This document shows positions 16,212 through 25,107 of a stretch of DNA of 64,000 nucleotides, in pieces. The notes under the pieces were generated by a model. That model had not been told where the DNA came from. It saw only the letters and a program-made list of their open reading frames with translations, and ran no database searches. The translations under genes and the position numbers were made by a program. The DNA is taken from positions 560,501 through 624,500 of the forward strand of contig NZ_JADBEG010000001.1 of NCBI RefSeq assembly GCF_014873755.1, read 5' to 3'. The stretch comes from Amycolatopsis lexingtonensis (lineage in GTDB: Bacteria > Actinomycetota > Actinomycetes > Mycobacteriales > Pseudonocardiaceae). The stretch's first letter is position 1, and the number at the start of each line of letters is the position of its first letter.

Positions 16212-19200
16212 TCAGGTCGCGCGCACCGCCCCGCAGTGCCACGGGATCCGCTGCGGCCGCACGCTCTCCAGCGTCGGTCTCACCGGCTCGATCGTGCCGT
16301 CGCGGCGGAAGGTGAGCTTGTCGATCGTCGTCTCGCGGTGGGTGCCGTCGCCGCCCGGGATGCCGAAGCGGTGGTAGGCCAGGTACCAGTCGTCGGTGCC
16401 CGGGACGCGCAGCATCGAGCTGTGGCCGGTGCCGAGGACCCCCAGGTGGGCGTCCTTGCTCAGGAGCAGGCCGCGGTTGGTGAACGGCCCGGCCGGGCCC
16501 GGCGCCGTCGCGTAGCCGACGCGGTAGTCCTCGCTGCGCGTGTCGTCGATCGACCAGCTCAGGTAGTACGTGCCGTTCCGCTCCGCCATGAAGAGGCCTT
16601 CGCGGAAGCCGTCCAGTCCGGTCAGGCGGGTGATCTTCGCCGGGTCGTAGGACACCATGTCGTCGTTCAGCGGGACGACGTAGGCGTTGCCGTTGCCCCA
16701 GTAGAGGTACGGCTGCCCGGTGTGGTCGACGAACACCGCCGGGTCGATCGCCTGGCCGCCGTCGGGGTTGCCCGCGATCAGGGGCTTGCCGGAGTCGACG
16801 AACGGGCCGGTCGGCGAGTCGCTCACCGCCACGCCGATCTTGGCCTCGGCGCAGAAGTAGAAGTAGTACTTGCCGTGGCGCTCGGCGATCGTGGGTGCCC
16901 AGGCGTTCTTGTCCGCCCAGCTCACGTCCGGGCCGAGGTCCAGGATGACGCCGTCGTCGGTCCAGTGCACCAGGTCCTTCGACGACCACGCCGAGAACTT
17001 CGTCCCGCTCCAGCCGTCGAAGCCGTCCGAGGTCGGGTAGAGGTAGTACGTGTCGCCGAACGCGACGATGTTCGGGTCGGCGGTGAAGCCCGGCAGCACC
17101 GGGCTGTGCACCTCGTGCGCCTCGACCGTCCACACGCGACGATCGCCGCCCGCGCCGGTGACCGTGAACCGCTGGGGCGTGCTGAGGTTCACGGCCTTCC
17201 CGTTGCCCGGCTTGATGGTCGCGCCCGGCGCCAAGCCGAACACCGGGGCCAGCTTGCGCAGGTCGGTGCCCGGCTTGACGGGCAGCACGACCGTGCCGGC
17301 GCCGGAGTCGATGACCGCCGGCGTCTTGAGCGAGGCGAGCTCCACCGACCGGATGGCGGTGCTGTTCGAAGGCAGCGCGGAGACTTCCAGCCCGGACAGT
17401 GCCCGGTTGTACAGCCGCACGTCCTTCATCTTGCCGGTCAAGGTCTTGTCGCTCGCGTACACCGACCGGCCGAGGTAGTTCGCGGCCGTGACACCGCCGC
17501 CGAGGTCCGACGGCCTGATGGTGGCGTTCGCGTTGCGGGCGACCTCGACGCCGTCGAGGTAGAGCACGGCCACGCCGTCGCCGACCGTCAGCGTCACGTT
17601 CTTCCAGACCCCGCGCGGCAGCCCGCCGGAGGAAGCCACTTGCTGCTCGGTGGTCCAGTTCCCGGTGGCGATGGCGCCGCGCAGGCCGCCGCTCGCGGTG
17701 CCACCGGTGGTGAACAGGTAGCCGTTGCCGGTCCCGTCCCTGGCCGTGTTGCCCAGCCCCCACAGGAAGTACGGCGTCTGCTGGGCCGGATCGACCAGGA
17801 CGTCGGCCGAGACGGTGGCCGCGGCGGCGCCGGTCAGCAGGTTGTTCGGCAGCTGGACGTGCCCGTTCTTGCCGCCGAACGCGAGCGCGCCGTCGCTCCA
17901 GCCGACGTCACCGGCGAGGGCGCCGTCGTAGCCGTGCCCGGTGGTGTCGGCCGCGACCGTGCCCGACTTCGCGTCGAGCGGCCAGTGCGCGACGAGCCCG
18001 TTCGCGTCGGACTGCACCGGCGCCGGGGGAGCGCTCAGCCGGTTCATTTCCGCCTGCGTCACGGGAAGCACGGTGCCGTGCCGCGGGGACGCCGGCAGGT
18101 GCGCGCCCGCCGACATCGTCCACTGGCCGGAGGCGAGGTCGGTGGTCTCGAACGGGACGTAGCCGCGGCCGCCGAACTCGTCGATGAACAGGTACCACTT
18201 GTTCTCGGTGTTGGACTTGAAGCCGGTGGGCCCTTCGCCCGCGGAGAGCCCGGGACTGGTGGCGGTCGCCTTGCCGATGCAGTCGGCGACGAAGCCGTAG
18301 TGCGGGTCGAGCAGGTCGGTGGACTTCTCTTCGGTGATGAACTTGCTGCACGGTGTCGAGGACGTGTTGTTGCGCTCGTCCTTGGTGAAGCGGTAGTAGG
18401 TGTCCTGGTCCTTGATGACCGTCGAGTCGATCACCGAGTAACCCGGATCGATCCACACCTGCGGCGCGCTGAAGGTGACGAAGTCGCGGGTGGTCGCGTA
18501 CATCATGCGGTTGTAGCTGTCGCCGGTGTGGTCCGGGTCGTTCTCGGCGTAGAGCTTGGACGCCCAGTAGACGACGTACGTGCCGCGTTTGGCGTCCCAG
18601 AAGGCTTCCGGCGCCCAGGTGTTCCCGGCGGTGGGCGGGGAGACCTGCACGCTGCGCTGGCGCGACCAGTGCGCGAGATCGGTCGATTCCCACACCATGA
18701 TCGACCGGCTCCCGCTCCGCTGCGCGGCGTCCCAGCCGCGGCCGGCGTAGATCCGCAGGTCGGTGGCGAGGAGGTAGAACTTGTCGCCGTCGGGGGAGCG
18801 CAGGATGAACGGGTCGCGCACGCCCAGCTCGCCGAGGCTCGACTTGAGGATCGGCTGGCCGTTGTTGAGCTCATCGAAGTTGAGCGGGTCGTTGCCGCGG
18901 CTGAGCGCGGAGTAGATCTGCTCGCCGTTGGACGTGCCTTCGCCGGTGAAGTAGAAGAAGCTGTACCCGGCCAGCGGTTCCTGGACCGGCTTGGGCACGA
19001 CGGTGGCGGCGAACCGCCGCGTGGCGCTTTCCCGGCCCGCGGTCACTTTCGCGGTCAGGACGACGCTCTGCGCCTTGCTCCCGGCGGGTGGCCGGGTGAC
19101 TTCCCCGGTCGGGGTGATGACGGCGGGCGCGCTCGACGTCCAGGTGACGCTCGTGCCGTCCGCGCCGGTAGCCGGCAGGGTGAGGTTGCCGCGCACGTCG

Positions 19201-19337
19201 TCGATCCCGGGCACGGAAAGGCTTTCGGCGGCGGCTTTCAGCGCGGGCGATGGCGCGGCGTTCGCGCCGGGAACGGGGACGAGTGCGGCCACGACGGCCA
19301 GCACGACGCCGAAACGGCGCGGGGATAACAACCTCAT
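16212..19337 (-). CDS. Secreted protein with two GH43 domains and a LamG-like domain
   Basis: This 1041-aa protein has a signal peptide (1-27), an atrophied bacterial Ig domain (about 36-112), a first GH43 five-blade domain (about 120-432), a LamG/concanavalin-type domain (about 445-640), a linker beta-domain and a second GH43 domain (about 745-1030). Both catalytic domains keep three acids. The first has Asp175 (GVRDPFILR), Asp304 (SVIDSTVIK) and Glu368 (GEGPTGF). The second has Asp in FTADPNIV, Asp in QAIDPAVFVD and Glu in FREGLFM. It should act on arabinan, arabinogalactan or a related plant polymer outside the cell. Two active GH43 modules in one chain are unusual. The promoter carries an 18-bp LacI-type operator. 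Confidence 0.88.
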   Translation of the reverse strand: MRLLSPRRFGVVLAVVAALVPVPGANAAPSPALKAAAESLSVPGIDDVRGNLTLPATGADGTSVTWTSSAPAVITPTGEVTRPPAGSKAQSVVLTAKVTAGRESATRRFAATVVPKPVQEPLAGYSFFYFTGEGTSNGEQIYSALSRGNDPLNFDELNNGQPILKSSLGELGVRDPFILRSPDGDKFYLLATDLRIYAGRGWDAAQRSGSRSIMVWESTDLAHWSRQRSVQVSPPTAGNTWAPEAFWDAKRGTYVVYWASKLYAENDPDHTGDSYNRMMYATTRDFVTFSAPQVWIDPGYSVIDSTVIKDQDTYYRFTKDERNNTSSTPCSKFITEEKSTDLLDPHYGFVADCIGKATATSPGLSAGEGPTGFKSNTENKWYLFIDEFGGRGYVPFETTDLASGQWTMSAGAHLPASPRHGTVLPVTQAEMNRLSAPPAPVQSDANGLVAHWPLDAKSGTVAADTTGHGYDGALAGDVGWSDGALAFGGKNGHVQLPNNLLTGAAAATVSADVLVDPAQQTPYFLWGLGNTARDGTGNGYLFTTGGTASGGLRGAIATGNWTTEQQVASSGGLPRGVWKNVTLTVGDGVAVLYLDGVEVARNANATIRPSDLGGGVTAANYLGRSVYASDKTLTGKMKDVRLYNRALSGLEVSALPSNSTAIRSVELASLKTPAVIDSGAGTVVLPVKPGTDLRKLAPVFGLAPGATIKPGNGKAVNLSTPQRFTVTGAGGDRRVWTVEAHEVHSPVLPGFTADPNIVAFGDTYYLYPTSDGFDGWSGTKFSAWSSKDLVHWTDDGVILDLGPDVSWADKNAWAPTIAERHGKYYFYFCAEAKIGVAVSDSPTGPFVDSGKPLIAGNPDGGQAIDPAVFVDHTGQPYLYWGNGNAYVVPLNDDMVSYDPAKITRLTGLDGFREGLFMAERNGTYYLSWSIDDTRSEDYRVGYATAPGPAGPFTNRGLLLSKDAHLGVLGTGHSSMLRVPGTDDWYLAYHRFGIPGGDGTHRETTIDKLTFRRDGTIEPVRPTLESVRPQRIPWHCGAVRAT

Positions 19338-19367
19338 CGTTGTGTCCTTGGGGGCGCGTCGGGCGGG

Positions 19368-19385
19368 GATGTTAACGTTAACATC
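19368..19385. promoter_or_regulatory. LacI-type operator upstream of the GH43 gene
   Basis: GATGTTAACGTTAACATC is a perfect 18-bp palindrome 31 bases before the start codon. The core TGTTAACGTTAACA is the kind of CG-centred site bound by LacI/GalR-family repressors. A one-base variant lies before the aldose epimerase gene at 62144. No LacI gene is in the window. Confidence 0.75.
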
Positions 19386-19610
19386 GGACGGGGCACGCTG
19401 ACTTTAAGGCGGTGGTGCGCGGGGGTCAAGAGCGGGGCCAGTGTCAGTCCGTCGGTCGCTTCGCCGGATCCGGCATGTGGCGGCCGGGATGTCCTCGCTC
19501 TCGGCGGGGAGGCACGCGAGCGTGTTCGGTTGCTTGAGACAGTCATTCAATCGATGTCGCCCAGAAGAGTCTGAATGTGCGCCGCTGTCACCTGCCGTAT
19601 TCCATAGATG
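19386..19610. other. Intergenic stretch without recognised gene
   Basis: Between the GH43 operator and the terminator of the next operon I see no gene, only a weak partial match to the TGAATGA repeat (AGTCATTCAA near 19540), too short to call a copy. Transcription of the GH43 gene probably starts in its right part. Confidence 0.4.
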
Positions 19611-19651
19611 ACGACAGGGCCACGTCGGTGTGGCTGACGTGGCCCTGTCGT
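19611..19651 (-). terminator. Strong terminator after the peptide gene
   Basis: Perfect 16-bp arms (ACGACAGGGCCACGTC at 19611-19626 and its complement at 19636-19651) enclose a 9-base loop, 17 bases after the stop of the 15-aa peptide. It marks the end of the two-gene transcript. Confidence 0.8.
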
Positions 19652-19667
19652 GGTCGAATGACCGAAA

Positions 19668-19715
19668 CTAGTTTCCGGTGTTGCCGCCGCCGCTGCTGGT
19701 GCCTTTGCCGTCCAT
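19668..19715 (-). CDS. 15-aa Gly/Ser/Asn-rich peptide (MDGKGTSSGGGNTGN)
   Basis: The ATG at 19715 has AAAGGA 10 bases upstream and the frame ends in TAG. An in-frame ATG at 19739 would give 23 residues (adding MTRKGFIS) but has no ribosome site. The peptide follows the 457-aa gene on the same strand and is followed at once by a strong terminator, so the transcript clearly extends over it. Composition (Gly, Ser, Thr, Asn) resembles a RiPP core or signalling peptide, but no known family is recognised. It may also be untranslated leader-like RNA. Confidence 0.4.
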   Translation of the reverse strand: MDGKGTSSGGGNTGN

Positions 19716-19753
19716 CGAAATAAATCCTTTCCGGGTCATCGGATCTGCGGAAT

Positions 19754-21127
19754 TCAAGAAGTAGGCCAAAGGAAAGAAACGCCGTAGTTTTCGCGAGGAT
19801 GGCAACGATCGGTAAACGTGTGCTCGACGTTCCCGTCGACGATCGACAGCCAGCGCGGATCACCCTGGCGAGGCGGGGTGAGCCGCTGCCGTTCGGTTTG
19901 CTCCGCGTACCACCAGCACGCGGTGGGCAGTTCAGCCTCGTCGAATCTTATTCGAATGGTCAGGCCGGAAACCGGAACGTGGCCGTGGACAAGTTGTCCC
20001 GGCGCGATGCCGTGATGGTCGACCTCGACGTTGACCCAGCGTCTTTCCTCCGTGATGTGATCATCGATTGCCTCGGAGGCAAAAAGGTGCGATTCGCCCC
20101 GCAGCAATGGCCGGGGGAACCTCAACTTCGTGATGAGTGTTTCCCCGGAGCGAGAGAGTACAGGGTCGTCGAGACGACAGTTCCAGAGGGGGCGCACGGG
20201 GATGTTCGACGGATCTTCGACCGACCAGCCCGCTCCGGTCAAGGCGCGAGCGAGGTAGCCGTCCACGCCGTCTTCGCGCGCGGTGATCAGCCGTTCGGTG
20301 ATGCGTCGAAAAGCCGTCTTGTGCCGCATGAACACGGTAGTCACGAAGAGGATCACGAACACCGGCTGAGCGCCGTTGGTCGGGAGGCGGTAGCCCGACA
20401 TCGGGTCTTCGGCCAGGGCGCTGGGAGAGGACATTTCTCCGGCGTCGAGGTCGGTCTCCCGGGATCGGGCGATGGTCAAGTAGGTCTCCCAGCTCGCAGG
20501 GTCACCGACGAGCCGGTCGAGTTGTTCTCGCATCCTCGGCGCGAGCCTGTGAGTGAGGCCGTTCCGCCAAGCGCGGTGCATCGGGGTTGTCGTGGTTGGT
20601 GGCGGATCACCGAAAACGCCCGGCAGGGCCATAAGCTGGCTGAACCTGCCTTCCAGCGTGGATTTCCACGGCTCGGTGATCTCAGCTCGACGTTCCAGGC
20701 GTAAAGCCGCTTTGAGCGCGTTCCGGCGTCGTGAGTCCCGGTTCGAGCCGATGCGGTCGACTTCGTAGGTGAGCAAGCCCCAAACGGCGAGCGCGCGTGT
20801 CTCAGGTGTGCCGCCGGGCAGGGTGGCACTGGGACCGACCAACGGTTCGAGTTGCACCGCTGATTCGCTGCTGGGCTCTTCGAGTGCGTATTGCAGGTGG
20901 GTCAGCGGCCTGGCGTTCCTCCGTAGGGCCAGCCAGCGCAGCGCTGCTTCGATCTTGGTCGCCAGGTTGCCTGTGGCTTCGTGCCCCGGGCCCGACGGAT
21001 CGGTCACGGTTCCTCCGGTGTGAAGCCGCTCGACTTCCGCGGCCGGGGCCGACGAGGTGAAGACAGCCCAGGCGACGGTCGGCGAGCGGCGACCAGGCTC
21101 CGGCAGCGAAAAAAGGTTGACGACCAC
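19754..21127 (-). CDS. Orphan protein of 457 aa, no recognised family
   Basis: Translation from the GTG at 21127 gives 457 residues. The N-terminal part (to about 300) looks mainly helical and Arg-rich, with a short hydrophobic stretch PVFVILFVTTVFM near residue 256. The C-terminal 160 residues look beta-rich (SGETLITKLRFPRPL, WVNVEVDHHGIAPGQLV, LTIRIRFDEAELPTACWWY). I see no catalytic motif and no signal peptide. The base composition looks less GC-rich than neighbouring genes, hinting at transfer. It is followed by a 15-aa peptide and a terminator and is divergent from a 66-aa membrane protein, which suggests a small accessory system. Confidence 0.75.
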   Translation of the reverse strand: MVVNLFSLPEPGRRSPTVAWAVFTSSAPAAEVERLHTGGTVTDPSGPGHEATGNLATKIEAALRWLALRRNARPLTHLQYALEEPSSESAVQLEPLVGPSATLPGGTPETRALAVWGLLTYEVDRIGSNRDSRRRNALKAALRLERRAEITEPWKSTLEGRFSQLMALPGVFGDPPPTTTTPMHRAWRNGLTHRLAPRMREQLDRLVGDPASWETYLTIARSRETDLDAGEMSSPSALAEDPMSGYRLPTNGAQPVFVILFVTTVFMRHKTAFRRITERLITAREDGVDGYLARALTGAGWSVEDPSNIPVRPLWNCRLDDPVLSRSGETLITKLRFPRPLLRGESHLFASEAIDDHITEERRWVNVEVDHHGIAPGQLVHGHVPVSGLTIRIRFDEAELPTACWWYAEQTERQRLTPPRQGDPRWLSIVDGNVEHTFTDRCHPRENYGVSFLWPTS

Positions 21128-21275
21128 GAAAGACGCCCAGCGGCCAGACGGTTCCGTGTCCTGCGGTCCCTAGCGTGAAGTTCGCACAGTACCCGATGAG
21201 TCGACCGAACGTCAGCGTCTGTTACGCCCGGGTCCGGGACCTTGCGACGTCGGTGAGCCGAGAGGAGTTGCTGAG

Positions 21276-21476
21276 GTGAGTCCACATATCAAACCCCCGA
21301 AGACGAACGGGTCCCACCGGCCGAGACGCGTCGAGGTCAAGGCGGCTGTCGACGTGGTCAAAGCCGTCATGCTCGGGACAGGGGCGCTCTACTTGACCAC
21401 TGGCTCCGTGATCGTGACGGCAATCGGCGCGATCATCGCGGCGGGTTTGGGTGCGTTGCACATGATGGTTCGCTGA
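21276..21476 (+). CDS. Small membrane protein (66 aa), divergent from the orphan gene
   Basis: The GTG at 21276 is preceded by GAGGAG at good spacing. A basic N-terminal half (SHRPRRVEVKAAVDVVKAVM) is followed by two short hydrophobic stretches (TGALYLTTGSVIVTAIG and AIIAAGLGALHMMV). I do not recognise it. Its divergent position, 148 bases from the 457-aa gene, suggests shared control. A membrane-acting effector or holin-like role is possible but unproven. Confidence 0.6.
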   Translation: MSPHIKPPKTNGSHRPRRVEVKAAVDVVKAVMLGTGALYLTTGSVIVTAIGAIIAAGLGALHMMVR

Positions 21477-21686
21477 CCGAGCGAAGGCGCGTACCGAAAT
21501 CTGTGGTCGTCACCGTTCATCGGGTGAGGCGTGGGGACGCCGTCGGGCTTCCGTCACGTGGAAGGGTTTCCGCTCGCCGTGTCGACTCGGCCGGGGACCA
21601 GCGCAGGCCCGGCGGCCGACCCGCCGGGACAGCACGGAAATGACCCCTTGTCGATCTCAGCACGGAGCAAGCCGTACGGCGGGGTC
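21477..21686. other. Intergenic stretch without recognised feature
   Basis: This 210-base interval separates the 66-aa gene from the 3' end of the next TetR gene. I see no gene and no convincing hairpin in it. Confidence 0.4.
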
Positions 21687-22247
21687 TCAGTTCCCGGCGC
21701 CGGCCAAGCCGTCCAGGAACACCCGGACCAGCCGCTCCGCCGGTTGCGTCCGGTCCCTCGGGGCCGGCCCGGCGGCCAGCGCCGCCTCGTGCATTTCGAA
21801 CAGCAGGGCCAGGTCCGCCGGTTGCAGGTCGGCGCGTACGCCGCCTTCGCGCTGGGCCCGCTCGAAAGCCGGGCGCAGCAAGGCGATCAGCGCGTGCGTG
21901 TACTGGCGCTGGCTGCGTTCCGGCAGCTCACGGAAGACCCGGACGAGGGGTCGCCGCCGGGCCTGCATCGCCAGCACGCGCCACAGCAGCTCGCGGAACG
22001 GTTCGTCGCGCACCATCCCCTTGAGCGCGGCGAGGTGGTGTGCCGCGACGGCGAACGCCAGTGCCGTGCGGTCGGGGAAGTGCCGGTAGACCGTCGCGCG
22101 GCCGAGGCCGGCGCGGCGGGCCACTTCGTCCAGGGCGAAGTCGGCGTCTTCGCTGAACACCTCGTCGGCGGCACGCAGGATCGCCTCGCGGTTGCGGCGC
22201 GCGTCGACGCGCCGGGGTACGGCCGAAGACGGTCGCCCTGCGCGCAT
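21687..22247 (-). CDS. TetR family transcriptional regulator
   Basis: The 186-aa protein carries RRNREAILRAADEVFSED and the helix-turn-helix FALDEVARRAGLGRATVYR with HFPDRTALAFAV. It belongs to the short TetR class with a C-terminal SbtR-like region. It is divergent from the GMC oxidoreductase and lipase genes, and the 12-bp palindrome at 22260-22271 between them is its likely operator, so it probably represses that pair. The inducer may be a sterol or lipid; this is inference. Confidence 0.9.
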   Translation of the reverse strand: MRAGRPSSAVPRRVDARRNREAILRAADEVFSEDADFALDEVARRAGLGRATVYRHFPDRTALAFAVAAHHLAALKGMVRDEPFRELLWRVLAMQARRRPLVRVFRELPERSQRQYTHALIALLRPAFERAQREGGVRADLQPADLALLFEMHEAALAAGPAPRDRTQPAERLVRVFLDGLAGAGN

Positions 22248-22259
22248 GGGCCATCACGT

Positions 22260-22271
22260 TACTCGCGAGTA
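22260..22271. promoter_or_regulatory. TetR operator candidate
   Basis: TACTCGCGAGTA is a perfect 12-bp palindrome 13 bases upstream of the TetR start and about 80 bases upstream of the GMC oxidoreductase start. Confidence 0.6.
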
Positions 22272-22352
22272 GTGAGACCGGCAATCCGTTCCATCTCTCG
22301 GTTCGGGTTCCTACCGTCACCCCAGGTCACGATCACCGCCGGAGGAGCCCGT

Positions 22353-23909
22353 ATGCCCGTCCTGAACCGCCGTACCGTCCTGAAGGGCGCCGCCGCCGTC
22401 GCCGGGGCCGCCGCGCTCGGCGCCGCCCGGGTCACCCGCGAGGAGCACCGGGTCGTCGTCATCGGGTCCGGGTTCGGCGGCGGGGTCACGGCGCTGCGGC
22501 TGGCCCAGGCGGGCGTGCCGGTGCTGGTGCTCGAACGCGGCCGGCGCTGGCCGACCGGGCCGGACGCCGAGACGTTCCCGCACCCGACCTCGTCGCCGGA
22601 CAAGCGGATCTTCTGGCTCGGCTCGGCACCTTCGCTGCCGGGACTGCCGTCGCTGCCGCCGTTCGAGCGCTACACCGGGCTGCTGGAGCAGGTCAGCGGC
22701 CAGGGCATGAGCATGATGTGCGCCGCGGGCGTCGGTGGCGGTTCGCTCGTCTACCAGGGCATGACGCTGCAGCCTACGACCGAGCTGTTCCACGCCTGCT
22801 TCCCCGAGCAGCTCGACTACGCGCGGATGGCCGCCGAGCACTACCCCCGCGTCGCCGCGATGCTGGGCGTCGAGACCGCGCCGGACGCCTTGATCGAGAG
22901 CAAGACGTACAAAGCGGCGAGGGTCTTCGCCCGCAACGCGCGCGACGCCGGGTACGCCGTCGAGAAGATCCCGATGCCGATCGACTGGGACTTCGCGCTG
23001 CGCGAGCTCGACGGCGAAGTGAAACCGTCCTACACCAACGGGGACTGCGCGCTCGGGGTGAACAACGGCGGCAAGCACTCGGTCGACGTCACCTACCTCG
23101 CGGCCGCCGAAGCCACCGGCCGCTGCACCGTGGCGCCCCTCCACAACGTCACCGACGTCGCGCTCGCCCCGGACGGCCGCTGGGAAATCCGCGTCGACCG
23201 CATCGACACCGCCGGGAACGTGCTCGAAAAGAAGGTCCTGACCGCGAAAGCGCTCGTCATGGCGGCCGGCACGGCGAACACGACGCGGCTGCTGATGCGC
23301 GCGGGCGCGAAGGGCGACATCCCCGACCTGCCCGACGCGCTGGGCGCGGGCTGGGGCAGCAACGGCGACCGCATCTACACCTGGACGAACCTCGCCGACG
23401 ACTTCGGCGCGCCGCAGGGCGGCCCGGTCGTCTACGGGAGCAAGGAGTGGGACGACCCCGCGACGGCCAACACCGTGATCCAGGCGTCCCTGCCGCCGCT
23501 GCCGGACCTGCGCACGACGATGCTCGTCGGCTACGGCATCAGCGCGGGGCGCGGCCGGTTCGTCTACGACGCCGCGAAGGACGACGCCGTCCTGCACTGG
23601 CCGTCGAACGCCGACGCGAAGCTGAGCGCGCGCATCCACGAGCGGATCTCCCGCATCGCCGGGCCGCTCGGCGTGCTGCTCGACACGACCGCCGTCGTCC
23701 CCAGCACCTGGCACCCGCTCGGCGGCGCCGCGATGGGCTCGGTCTGCGACCTCGAAGGCCGCGTGCTCGGCCACCGCGGCCTGTACGTCCTCGACGGCGC
23801 CCTGATGCCGGGGACGACCGCCGCCTGCAACCCCTCGATGACCATCGCCGCCGTCGCCGAGCGCGCCCTGGACCACCTGATCGCCGAAGACGTCGACCGC
23901 GTCTTCTGA
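22353..23909 (+). CDS. Exported GMC/cholesterol-oxidase-like FAD oxidoreductase
   Basis: The ATG at 22353 follows GGAGGAG. The 518-aa protein opens with a twin-arginine-like leader (NRRTVLKGAAAVAGAAALGA), suggesting export in folded form. FAD-binding motifs are VVVIGSGFGGGVTALRLAQA and the later MAAGTANTTRLL. The region STWHPLGGAAMG and CNPSMTI corresponds to the His and Asn of secreted Streptomyces-type cholesterol oxidases, and the overall order matches that family closely. The segment where that enzyme has its base Glu (before RGRFVYDAA) reads VIQASLPPLP and seems to lack it, so substrate or chemistry may differ. The next gene encodes a secreted lipase. Confidence 0.85.
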   Translation: MPVLNRRTVLKGAAAVAGAAALGAARVTREEHRVVVIGSGFGGGVTALRLAQAGVPVLVLERGRRWPTGPDAETFPHPTSSPDKRIFWLGSAPSLPGLPSLPPFERYTGLLEQVSGQGMSMMCAAGVGGGSLVYQGMTLQPTTELFHACFPEQLDYARMAAEHYPRVAAMLGVETAPDALIESKTYKAARVFARNARDAGYAVEKIPMPIDWDFALRELDGEVKPSYTNGDCALGVNNGGKHSVDVTYLAAAEATGRCTVAPLHNVTDVALAPDGRWEIRVDRIDTAGNVLEKKVLTAKALVMAAGTANTTRLLMRAGAKGDIPDLPDALGAGWGSNGDRIYTWTNLADDFGAPQGGPVVYGSKEWDDPATANTVIQASLPPLPDLRTTMLVGYGISAGRGRFVYDAAKDDAVLHWPSNADAKLSARIHERISRIAGPLGVLLDTTAVVPSTWHPLGGAAMGSVCDLEGRVLGHRGLYVLDGALMPGTTAACNPSMTIAAVAERALDHLIAEDVDRVF

Positions 23910-23937
23910 CCCCATCCGAACTCGACGAGGAGTTCCC

Positions 23938-25107
23938 ATGCGTCGCTTGTGGACGGTCCTGCTGGCCGTCGTCCTGCTGGTCACCACGGCCGGGCCGGTG
24001 GGCGCGGCCGCCGATCCGCCGCGCGGCCCGGACGGCGACGCGTTCTACACGCCGCCGAGCCCGTTGCCGGCGGGCGCCGACGGCGACGTCGTGTGGTGGC
24101 GGCCGCTGCCGGACCAGTCCGGGGCGAAGGGCTACCTGGTGCTGTACCGGTCGAAGTCCGCGACGGACACCCCGATCGCGGTGTCCGGCCGGGTCCTCGT
24201 GCCGACGGCGCCCTGGACCGGCGCCGGGCCGCGGCCGATCGTCTCGGTGGCCAGCGGCACGCGGGGCATCGGCGACCGCTGCGCGCCGTCGAAGTTCCAG
24301 CCGGACTACGAAAAGCCGTTGTTCGTCGACGCGATGCTGAGCCGCGGCTGGGCCGTGGCGATCACCGATTACGAAGGTCTCGGCACGCCCGGTCGGCACA
24401 CCTACGTCGTCGGCCGCTCGGAAGGCCACACGGTGATCGACGCGGCCCGCGCCGCCACCCGGCTGCCGGCCGCGGGCCTCGCGTCGGGCGGGCCGGTCGC
24501 GTTCTCCGGCTACTCCCAAGGCGGCGGGGGCGCGGCCTGGGCGGGCGAGCTGGCGCCGTCGTACGCACCCGAGTTGACCGTCGCGGGCATCACCGCCGGC
24601 GGCACGCCCGCGGACCTGGACGCGGTGGCGAAGAACCTCGACGGCGGCATCGGGTTCGGCTTCCTGCTGCTCTCGGCGCTCGGCCTGGACGCGGCGTACC
24701 CCGAGCTGGACCTGCCCGCCTACCTCAACGACCGCGGCCGCACGCTGTACGCGACGCAGCAAGACGCCTGCGTCGACGCGGTGTTCGGCTACGCCTTCGG
24801 GCACATCGCCGACTACACGACCGCGAACCCGCTCACCACGGCGAAGTGGCAGGCCCGGCTGGCCGAGAACGAGCTCGGCGCCCGGCCGCCGAAGGCCCCG
24901 GTCTTCCTGTTCCACGGCAGCGCGGACGAGATCATCCCGTTGGCGCAGGCGCAAACCCTGCGCCGCCAGTACTGCGCGGCGGGCGTGCCGGTCACGTGGG
25001 GCACCTACCTCGGCGAGCACGTGACGACGCTGGCGTTCTCGGCCGGCGACGTCGTGAGCTACCTGGCCGACCGGTTCGCGGGCAAGCCGGCGCGGTCCAA
25101 CTGCTGA
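23938..25107 (+). CDS. Secreted lipase, LIP-type alpha/beta hydrolase
   Basis: A Sec signal peptide (about 1-25) precedes a 389-aa alpha/beta hydrolase of the secretory-lipase family. The triad is visible as Ser193 in GYSQGG, Asp330 in GSADEI and His361 in GEHVT. The protein should hydrolyse lipid esters outside the cell. It lies 28 bases after the cholesterol-oxidase-like gene with its own ribosome site (GAGGAG), so sterol ester or triglyceride attack followed by sterol oxidation is a reasonable joint role. Its last 49 bases overlap the kinase gene on the other strand. Confidence 0.88.
   Translation: MRRLWTVLLAVVLLVTTAGPVGAAADPPRGPDGDAFYTPPSPLPAGADGDVVWWRPLPDQSGAKGYLVLYRSKSATDTPIAVSGRVLVPTAPWTGAGPRPIVSVASGTRGIGDRCAPSKFQPDYEKPLFVDAMLSRGWAVAITDYEGLGTPGRHTYVVGRSEGHTVIDAARAATRLPAAGLASGGPVAFSGYSQGGGGAAWAGELAPSYAPELTVAGITAGGTPADLDAVAKNLDGGIGFGFLLLSALGLDAAYPELDLPAYLNDRGRTLYATQQDACVDAVFGYAFGHIADYTTANPLTTAKWQARLAENELGARPPKAPVFLFHGSADEIIPLAQAQTLRRQYCAAGVPVTWGTYLGEHVTTLAFSAGDVVSYLADRFAGKPARSNC

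Noticed and set aside
19530..19600. Possible third copy of the TGAATGA palindrome
   Set aside because: Only AGTCATTCAA is shared and no paired arm is present.
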